Assembly: GCF_910594005.1 (NCBI RefSeq)
Contig: NC_057831.1
Location: 38,522,001 to 38,586,000 of the forward strand
Direction: 5' to 3'
Source: Cervus elaphus
Taxonomy: Eukaryota; Chordata; Mammalia; Artiodactyla; Cervidae
DNA length: 64,000 nt
Part shown: one piece after another, positions 56,244 through 64,000 of the stretch
How positions within the stretch are numbered: position 1 is the stretch's first letter
Layout: the number at the start of each line of letters is the position of its first letter
Notes under the pieces: generated by a model
Database searches by the model: none
What the model was told of the DNA's origin: nothing
What the model saw: the letters and a program-made list of their open reading frames with translations, nothing else
Program-made: the position numbers and the translations under genes

Positions 56244-56253
56244 TTTATAGCTT

Positions 56254-56924
56254 ACTACTTACCTAACTACTATACATCCTTTGTGAATAAATGTATGTAA
56301 TAATACATTTGTGTATACTGTGGGGCTGCACTGAGCTTACTCTTAGTTCAGTTGTGTTTGGAAAAATAAAGAAACCGTGTAGAATAATATTTTGTGCATA
56401 TATATTCCTCATATATATTAAACCATTACGTGTTTACATACACACATTACATTGTTGAGTTAAATACACAAAAAAATCTAAAATATGCTTTATGGGTAAT
56501 TTAAGAGATTTATCAAGCATAATTTTTATTACATGCAATTTTACACTTTCAAAGTGATCTTAGAATTCTACTTCTGACAGAGAAGTGACTTTGTTTGGAA
56601 CTAGTGGCCCTTCCCTGACTTTAGCATTCACACTTCTGGTGCCAGGACTTGGCATGTAGTTGAGCAGCATTTCTTTTAGTATTCTGTCTTCATGAGGCTT
56701 GCTTAGCCCCTCTGAGTGTGCTCCAGAGCAGAGTTGGGATGGAAGGATAATATCCAAGAAGAGGAAGGGCCTGCCTTCAAAAATAGGAATCTGGGCATGC
56801 CTTCTGAGGTTTTTGCTAGGACCCCAACACAGGGTTCTATGTCATTTTTACTTATTAGCTTTTTGTAGTAAAATTGAGTTTCACTTTTTCCGCAGTTGTC
56901 TTCTTAAAAACTCTGTCTTTCTCT
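56254..56924. other. Unassigned AT-rich stretch
   Basis: No repeat named; short (TA)n patches near 56400. Confidence 0.4.
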
Positions 56925-57349
56925 AGTGTTGGTTTTCTGTTGCTGCCCCAACAGTTTACCATATATGTGCTTAATGGCTTAAAATAACACAAATTTATTA
57001 TCTTAAAGTTTATTGGTCGAAATTCCATCACCAGTCTCACTGCGCGATAGTCAAGGTGCTGCCTGGCCTGCTTGTTTTTCTGGAGGTTCTAGGCGACAAC
57101 CTGTTTCTTTACTCATTCAAGTTGTGGGCATAATCTTATTCCTTGCAGTGATACAACTGAGATCCTGTTTTTTGCTGGCTGTTATTTGAGGGTGGTTCCC
57201 AGCTTTTAGAAGCTACCACATTCCTTGGCTTGTGGCTTCTTCCTCTCTCCTCAAAGCCAGCAAGAGCAGCTCAGTTCTTCTCATACCACATCTCTCCAAC
57301 CCAGAGTGGAAAGGTTCTCTGCTCTTAAGGACTTCTGTGATTACATGGT
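56925..57349 (-). mobile_element. Ancient interspersed repeat, possibly MaLR/LTR-like (reverse)
   Basis: 'ttctgttgctgccccaacag', 'ttaatggcttaaaataacac', 'gtgctgcctggcctgcttg', 'cttggcttgtggcttcttcc' and 'caaagccagcaagagcag' and 'gtgattacatgg' match the phrase order of a common mammalian LTR-class repeat. Subfamily and orientation are uncertain. Confidence 0.45.
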
Positions 57350-57480
57350 GTGCGCTGTGTGTGTTCAGTCAATTTAGTCATGTCAACAACTCTGTGCAAC
57401 CCTATGGACCGCAGCCTGCCAGTCTTCTCTGTCCATGGGACTCTCCAGGCAAGAATATGGGATTGGGTCGCTGTGCCCCC
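57350..57480 (-). mobile_element. Bov-tA/Bov-A SINE fragment (reverse)
   Basis: 'gtgttcagtcaatttagtca', 'ccctatggaccgcagcctgcc', 'ggactctccaggcaagaata'. The tRNA head is missing. Confidence 0.82.
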
Positions 57481-57638
57481 TGCTACCTACCTGGATAATC
57501 CAGAAAAATCTTACCTTTTTAGTACAGCTGATATGCAACATTAATTCCATCTGCAACTAAACAGATAAAAGCATTCCACATAATTTTGCCATGTAATATA
57601 ACATATTCACAAATTTGGGAACTAGGATATGGACATCT

Positions 57639-57960
57639 TCAGTTCAGTTCAGTTCAGTCACTCAGTTGTGTCCAACTCTTTGCAACCCCATGAATTGCAG
57701 CATGCCAGGCCTCCCTGTCCATCACCAACTCCCGGAGTTTACCCAAACACATGTCCATCGAGTCGGTGATGCCATCCAGCCGTCTCATCCTCTGTCGTCC
57801 CCTTCTCCTCCTGCCCCCAATCCCTCCCAGCATCAGGGTCTTTTCCAGTGAGTCAACTCTTCGCATGAGGTGACCAAAGTATTGGAGTTTCAGCTTCAGC
57901 ATCGGTCCTTCCAATGAGCACCCAGGACTGATCTGCTTTACGATGGACTGGTTGGATCTT
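57639..57960 (-). mobile_element. BovB LINE 3' end (reverse)
   Basis: Four ttcag repeats, 'gtcactcagttgtgtccaac', 'gagtcggtgatgccatccag', down to 'gatggactggttggatctt'. About 320 bp, little diverged. Confidence 0.94.
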
Positions 57961-58677
57961 AGGGGGCTGTTATTCTTCCTACCACATGCACATGTATGCA
58001 CACACCTACACACACAGCTGCCTCAGTCATTTTTTACCTGTTTCTCACTTAACTATTAAAATTATTAATTTCATAAACCAAACTTTAATATCAAATATGG
58101 ATGAAACTCTTAACCAGGAGTTGTTAAGGTGAATTCCTGCTTTGGTCCATTCTTGATTTCCCTTGATTATTTTTCTGGATTGATATCATTGTAATTTACT
58201 TAAGCTTTTCTTGAACTGACCACTAATTATATCAGAATTACATCTATTGTAAAAAATCTGAACTGTCTTCTCTCTGTAGTGTTATAGCTCTGAGGATATA
58301 AAATAAATTTTAGGTTAAGTGCTATCTCAAATCATATTAAAAACATAAACATTGTAAAGGTGCTTCCTGGCTCCTGCTGGCAACTGTTCTTCCAAGTTTA
58401 TGGTGGATTGAGATTTTGCTTTTCAAACTATTGCATACTTATTTTCATGTTCACTTTGATCACATCTCTTCCCTGTTCAGAGTTCTTAATTGATGTTGAA
58501 TTGCAAATTGCATTCTGTCTACTGACTGAGTTAAATGTTTACTCAATTGCTTAGAGGAAAGAAATGTTTCTTTGAAGTGCTCAGACTCTAATAACCTTTG
58601 GCCAATACCCACCATATTTTAAAAGTCTATATGTTATGCTTGATATTCATGTTCACGCAAAAAAAAAAAAATAATAA
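57961..58677. other. Unassigned stretch
   Basis: No repeat or gene recognised; an A-run at 58660-58670 precedes the next SINE. Confidence 0.4.
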
Positions 58678-58872
58678 AGGTGGCTCATATGGTGAAGAAT
58701 CTACCTTCAGTGCAGGAGACATGGGTTTGATCCCAGGGTGCAGGAGATCCCCTGGAGAAGGGTATGGCTACCCACTCCAGTATTCTGGCCTAGAGAATTC
58801 CATAGACAGAGGAGCCTGGTGGGTTATAATCCATGGGGACACAAAAAGTCAGGCACAACCGAACAACTAACA
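58678..58872 (+). mobile_element. Bov-tA SINE (5'-truncated head)
   Basis: Starts inside the tRNA head ('ggtggctcatatggtgaag'), B box 'gtttgatccc', body 'cactccagtattctggcc', 'cagaggagcctggtgggtta', tail 'gtcaggcacaaccgaac'. Confidence 0.92.
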
Positions 58873-58904
58873 CTTCTACATTCTTACTTTTCACCATGTG
58901 CCAT

Positions 58905-59095
58905 GTGTTTTGTAGGCACTTTGTTAAATTCCCATAACATCCCTATAGAGGTATGGGCTGTTGTCAGTTCTCTTTTACCAACAAGGAAATAAATACCAGG
59001 GGGTGAAGTCACTTGTCCAAGATCATACAATTGTGAAGTGTCAGCCCTGAAACTTTAGCCCACTGACAAGAATGCCTTGGCCTTTAACTATTAAG
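58905..59095 (-). mobile_element. MIR SINE (reverse)
   Basis: 'ggcactttgttaaattcccat', 'gtcacttgtccaagatcatac' and 'ggcctttaactattaagctat' match reverse MIR. Confidence 0.65.
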
Positions 59096-59576
59096 CTATA
59101 AATGCCCTGTGAAATGTACTCCCTTTTAAAGTGGCTATTTTACTATTAGTATGAGGGCATATGTGGATCAAATATTACTATTGCTTTACTGACAGGAAAT
59201 TGAGTACTGTAGTTGCCCTAGTCAGATGTCTAATAGTCATAATTGCATAACTATCCTTCCATTTCCTCCTTCTATAAAAGCTGTATCATGGCAGGTAACC
59301 AATATTTATAGATCATCATAGCCAATACTTTTTGTTTCAGCTAATAGGATTTATTGTTTTCACCTGCTAGACACATTTTAGAGTGTCTACTATGGTTGAT
59401 TAGGGAAAAATGTTTCTCTATTTCCTCCTCAAAATTAGGGATGGCTCTGGGGAATATTTAGGAAGATATATAAATTTAATATGTAAGACAGGCCTTTTTT
59501 ATACTCAGAGGAATCATCAGTGCCACATTCTAGTGTTAGCAACTTAGAATACATTTATGTGGAACTGATATTTTAG
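59096..59576. other. Unassigned stretch
   Basis: Nothing recognised. Confidence 0.4.
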
Positions 59577-60985
59577 ATAAATTTTATTGGGATACAGTTG
59601 ATTTATTAATACAGTGGTGTAGTAGTTTCAAGTGTATAGCAAAGTGAGTTACATATATCTACTCTTTTTCTTTGAAGATTCTTTTCCCATGCAAGCTGTT
59701 ACAGTGCATGGAGTAGAATTCCCTGTGCTACACTGTAGGTTCTTCTGATTTACCTGTTTTATATATAGTGGTCTGTATATGTCAATCCCAATCTCCCGAT
59801 TTGTCCCTACCACCCTATCCTCTGCTCACGATATTTTTTTTCTCCTAATCCTGTGTCTCTTACTTCTGTCTCATAAATAAGTTAGTTTGTACATTTTTGG
59901 GGGGAAGATTCCACATATAAGCAATATCATATGATACTGTCTTTCTCTGTCTGACCCACTTCACTCAGAATGATGATCTCTAGGTTCATCCATGTTGCTG
60001 AAAATAGCATTATTTTGTTCTTTTAAGGCTAAATAATATTCCATTTTATATATGTACTAAATCTTCTTTATCCATTCCTCTGTTGATGGATATTTAGACT
60101 TCTTCCATGTTCTGGCTATTATATTAATAAATAGTGGTGCAATGAACACTGGGACATATGTATCCTTTTGAACCATGCTTTTCTTTGGATATGTGCCCAG
60201 GAGCGGGATTGCTGAGTCATAAGGTAGCTCTATTTTTAGTTTTTTAAGGAATCTCCATACTGTTCTCCACAGTGACTGTACCAGTTTACAGTCCCATCAA
60301 CAGTGTAGGAGAATTTCCTTTTCTCCACTTTCTCTAGCATTTTTTGTTTGTAGATTTTTTGATGACTATTCTGACCAGTATGAGGTGATATCTCATTGTA
60401 GTTTCGATTTGTATTTCTCTAATTAAGCATCTTTTCATGTGCTTTTTGGCCATCTGTCTGTCTTATTTGGAGAACTGTCTATTTAGATCTTCTACCCATT
60501 TTTTGATTGGGTTTTTGTTTTTTGGATACCAAACTGCATGAGCTCTTTATGTATTTTGCAGATTAATCCCTTGTCAATTGCTTCACTTCAAATATTTTCT
60601 CCCATTCTGAGGGTTGTCTTTTTGTTTTGTTTATGGTTTCCTTTGCTTCTTCAAAAGATTTTAGGTTTAATTATATTCCATTTATTTTTGTTTTTGTTTT
60701 CATTACTCTAAGAGGTAGGTCAACAAATTTCTTGCTGCAATTTATGTCAATGTTTTCCTGTCTATGTTTTCCTCTAAGAGTTTTATAGTGTCCAAACTTA
60801 CATTTAGGTCTTTAATCCATTTTTAGTTTATTTTTGTGTATAGTGTTAGGGTGTATTCTAATTTTTATTATTTTACCTGTAGCTGTCCAGTTTTCCCAGA
60901 ATCACTTATTGAAGAGGTTGTCTTTTCTCCATTGTATATTCTTGCCTCCTTTGTCATAGATTTGGTGACCATAGCTGATTTCCTA
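59577..60985 (-). mobile_element. Old L1 LINE 3' portion (reverse)
   Basis: Reverse L1: 3'UTR ('ttttattgggatacagttga', 'ccatgcaagctgttacagtg', 'tcatccatgttgctgaaaat'), then ORF2 C-terminal text ('ggaatctccatactgttctcc', 'tctccactttctctagcat', 'cttcaaatattttctcccat') up to 'cctcctttgtcatagatttgg'. The same ORF2 region occurs in the younger L1 at 47614-48710, from which it differs heavily. Many stops. Confidence 0.85.
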
Positions 60986-61259
60986 AGCTTCTTTAAGTAG
61001 ACTCTTCTAGTCTTCATATATTTGTAGGTCTTTTTAGCCAAAATAAGCTTATAGTAATATCTTATGACCCTTTTAAATAATTCGTAGCTCCTGGAATAGA
61101 TTCCAAGGATTTATCATGCATGTGAAAGAAGGATAGTTGGGAAGCTACTACAGAATTAATGTGCTAGAGGGTCCCCACTTTGGATTTTGAAGCCTGGCAC
61201 CTGGAATCTCACCATCACTCCCAGGGAGGTACTACGGGCCCTTTCATACCTCAGTCTAG
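60986..61259. other. Unassigned stretch
   Basis: Nothing recognised. Confidence 0.35.
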
Positions 61260-62200
61260 GAGAATAAGAATTAAAAATGTATCATGGAGAAATCATGAGA
61301 CATGTAAGAAAAACAAGTCCTTGGAAGCAAAGGCACAATTAGAATATGCATAAAAGAGGAAGTAGAATTAATGGAACATATACAGCAAAGATTTAAAGTA
61401 AACATAGTTTATGCTATCAGAGATATAACAGAGAATATGGGAAACATGAAGTAGAGCATATAGTTATGAAGAAACAGCTGGAGGAGTTAGACTTGAAAAA
61501 TAATACTGTTAAACTAAATTGCTGCATTGATATCTTGAATAATAAATTTCATGTAGCTGAAAAACAAATAAGTGAATTACATGATAAAGGTGAAGAACTC
61601 TCCTGGGAGATGTCAGGAAATAATAATGGAAAAAGTGAAAGAAAGATTAAGATTGAGGATAGAAGTAGATGTATCAATGGCTAACTAAAAGGACTTTTCA
61701 GAAGGAGAGCAAAGAATAAATGGAGGAGAGAAAGTAATATTATACTATATCCTATATATATTAAGAAATAATATTATATTAAGTATATATATTAAGTATA
61801 CATATTAAGAAATAATAATAAGAAATTCCTAGAATTGGACAAAGATATAAATCCTTAGGTGCTGATAGAATTGATAAGAAAAAGCTACACTTAGATCCAT
61901 TGTAATGATTTTTGAGGGCATAAAAGACAATAGCTTCCAAATGCTTCAGGCAGGAAAACCCAAATACCTACAAAGTAAGTGATGATATCAGTCTTTTCAA
62001 CGGCAACACTGGATGCAAGACAGTGGTGAAATATCTTCAAACCATTGATGGAAAATAATTTTGAACCTATAACTTACTCAAGTATAACCTAAAAGTTAAT
62101 TGTTATCAAGTATAAGGTCTCACAAAATTCACTAAACAAGAGGGCCTTAATAAATTCCAAAACTCAGTATCATTCAGAACATGAAATATATTCTTAATTT
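61260..62200 (+). mobile_element. HAL1/L1-ORF1-like relic
   Basis: Text such as 'gaagaaacagctggaggagtt', 'aaaaacaaataagtgaattac', 'gcaacactggatgcaagacagtgg' and 'aaatatcttcaaaccattgatgg' follows the HAL1/L1 ORF1 order. A 72-codon piece at 61466-61684 shows a coiled-coil-like LEELDLKNNTVKL pattern. An AT-rich patch is at 61735-61830. Broken throughout. Confidence 0.5.
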
Positions 62201-62690
62201 AAGAAAACTGGGAATGAACAATAAAGCCTAAAGTTTAGACAGCATACTAAACATACCATTCATAGTATTAAATAAAAAGAAAACAATAAGGAAAATTACA
62301 AAATATTTAGGCTAAATGGCAATGAAAACACTTCATGTTAACACCTGTGAGATGCAGATTAGAAGGAAATTAATGAATTTGAAACATTTATCAGAGAAAA
62401 AGAACTATTGGAATAAATTAGCTTAGCATTCAAATTAAGAAGTGATGTAAAGAGCAGATGAATAAATCCTAAGAATCAAGAAAAAAAGAAATAAAAAGTA
62501 AAAGTAAAATTGAATTAATTAATTAAAAGTAGAATTAATTAATTAAAAGTAGAATTGAAAAAAATATGATCAAAAGAATTTAGACATGATTCACAACTCC
62601 TGAAACTTGTTCTTTCAAAGGATGGATAGGTAAAACAATGGCAGGACATATAAGAAAAAATGATAGACTATTTAAATAAAATGTAGAGTG
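62201..62690. other. AT-rich stretch, probably old LINE text
   Basis: Unclear; may link the HAL1-like block to the L1 3'UTR that follows. Contains the tandem 20-mer. Confidence 0.3.
62512..62551 (+). repeat. Exact 20-bp tandem duplication
   Basis: gaattaattaattaaaagta occurs at 62512-62531 and again at 62532-62551. Confidence 0.9.
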
Positions 62691-62694
62691 AGAA

Positions 62695-63145
62695 ATTGAA
62701 GATAATTATACATATGGTACATATTTAAGACAGATACTTTATGATATTACTTATATGTGGAATCTAAAACACCACAATTGTAGAATCAGAGTAGAATGGT
62801 GATTACTAGGGGCTGAGAGGTGGGAGAACTGGGAATGTTCAAAGAGTTCAAAGAGTACAAATTCCTGGTTAGAAAATGAACAAATTCTGAGGATTAAATG
62901 CACAACAATGTGACTATAGTTACCAATACTGTATTATACACTTAAAAGTTTCTAAGTGAGTAGATCTTAAATTAAATATGCTTCTCACTGCAGAAAAAAA
63001 TGGTAGTTTTGTGATGTGATAGATGTATTAGCTAACACTGCAGTGCTGATTATATAGCAATGTGAAAGTGTATCAAATCAACACATTGTATACCTTAAAC
63101 TTACACACAATGTTTTATGTCAGTTATATCTTGATGGAGCTGACA
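62695..63145 (+). mobile_element. Old L1 3'UTR (L1M-type)
   Basis: 'gatattacttatatgtggaatctaaaacacc', 'gtagaatggtgattactaggggctgagagg', 'tgactatagttaccaatactgta', 'gtataccttaaacttacac' match the sense L1M 3'UTR, ending near 'cagttatatcttgatggagctg'. Confidence 0.75.
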
Positions 63146-64000
63146 GTAAAAGAATATATTACAAATAATGCTTGAATAAATTTAAAAATCAGTAACAATA
63201 AGAGATAAGTTTCCTCTCAAGTGGCAAAAAAGACAAAAGTAGGGAAAACTGGAATAGATTAATGACCACTAAAATAACTGACATGAATTTTCAAAATTTC
63301 TCTTATCCTCCAATCCAAGGTAAATTTACACATGAATTCAAACAAGCTGTCAGGGATGAGATAATTTATTTCTTATATACATTATTTCAAAAAATGTTAA
63401 AATGGAAGTTTGAGCAACTTTAAAGTAATCAAGTTAATGAACTGTGAAGTTTATTGGTCAGTTCCACTAATGAACATAGATGTGACCTTCCAAAAGAAAA
63501 TATTAGCTAAGCAAATATAAGAGGGCATAACAATTGTATTATAATGTAATAGCATCTGTCCCCAAAATGCCAGGATGACTCAGTCCAGAACAAAATCCAT
63601 CATCTTGACAGGTATATACAGAGAACTGGATAAATGTCAATAATTAATTCATGCTTAAAATAGTTAGAAAACAAACACTAGAAATTAATTTCCTTAACTT
63701 AAAAAGACGATTAAAAAACGAACCCTATAGGAGTAGGATTTCCTATTTAATGGAAATCATCAGTCACATTGCATTTAATACAGGAAACGAGACTGTGATT
63801 CTCGTTTTTTATGCCACCACTAAACCAGTTTCTATAGGCAAGATCATCAAGTCATCCTGCTTTCCCCAGAGCTTTAGCAGATTTACCAGTACATCCTGGA
63901 TAACTCCTTGATCTTAGGAAACCTCAGTGGTTTGACTGGACAGTTGTAATATTAAAAGTAAAGTAGCTGTGTCCTAGAAACGTTCTCAGGCACAAGTGAC
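63146..64000 (+). mobile_element. Probable old L1 ORF2 relic
   Basis: Faint L1 ORF2 text: 'ccaaaatgccaggatgactcagt' and 'gaaattaatttccttaactt' resemble the RT region around the FNIR and QKAGIEG blocks. Very diverged; part may be unrelated. It runs off the window. Confidence 0.35.

Noticed and set aside
1..64000. CRISPR arrays, operons, prophage or bacterial defence systems.
   Set aside because: The window is clearly mammalian; regularly spaced repeats are absent and all multi-copy text is explained by SINEs, LINEs and LTRs.

Overview
This window is nuclear DNA of a ruminant, most likely a bovid. The evidence is its repeats: many copies of the tRNA-Glu-derived Bov-tA / Bov-A2 SINE class, several BovB (RTE) LINE copies, a ruminant-type L1, and one CHR SINE typical of Cetartiodactyla. 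Older layers shared by all placental mammals (MIR, L2, L1M-type LINEs, MaLR-type LTRs) lie underneath. The species cannot be told from the sequence alone. Family names come from recognising motifs; no database search was run.

I found no convincing host protein-coding gene. Long open frames are almost all parts of LINE ORF1/ORF2 or chance frames through SINEs. The window therefore looks like intergenic DNA or the inside of a very long intron. One weak exon-like segment (22669-22786) and one possible U6 snRNA pseudogene (about 36797-36873) are flagged with low confidence.

Layout. 0.6-1.9 kb: a MaLR-type LTR and a second LTR-like block. 3-8 kb: SINEs, a reverse MaLR LTR, reverse MIRs and a reverse BovB tail. 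9.0-14.75 kb: an old L1 on the plus strand carrying a minisatellite, a BovB tail and a younger L1 tail. 15-19.8 kb: L2, SINEs and an old L1 with a twin-priming inversion. 19.8-26.2 kb: mostly single-copy AT-rich DNA. 26.3-35.85 kb: a very old L1 split by a younger L1 (which itself contains a BovB tail), by three SINE insertions and by a near full-length BovB (about 31.5-35.3 kb) that holds two SINEs. 35.9-46.6 kb: mostly unique DNA with MIR, Bov-tA, CHR and a Bov-A2 dimer. 46.6-58 kb: four reverse BovB segments; the first is split by a full-length reverse L1 (47263-54813) with 5'UTR, ORF1, ORF2, poly(A) and a 15-bp target-site duplication. 59.6-64 kb: old L1/HAL1-like relics.

The parts act together only as a retrotransposition record. 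L1 and BovB supply reverse transcriptase and endonuclease; the SINEs are non-autonomous passengers whose tails resemble BovB. Target-site duplications date the nesting in several places. Every LINE reading frame seen here is disabled. I found no sign of a new defence, biosynthetic or regulatory system. The most noteworthy items are the dated nesting series, a twin-priming inversion, a poly(A)-only insertion scar, a composite SINE mobilised as one unit, a duplicated module in the L1 5'UTR and a near-perfect hairpin at 2965-3042.
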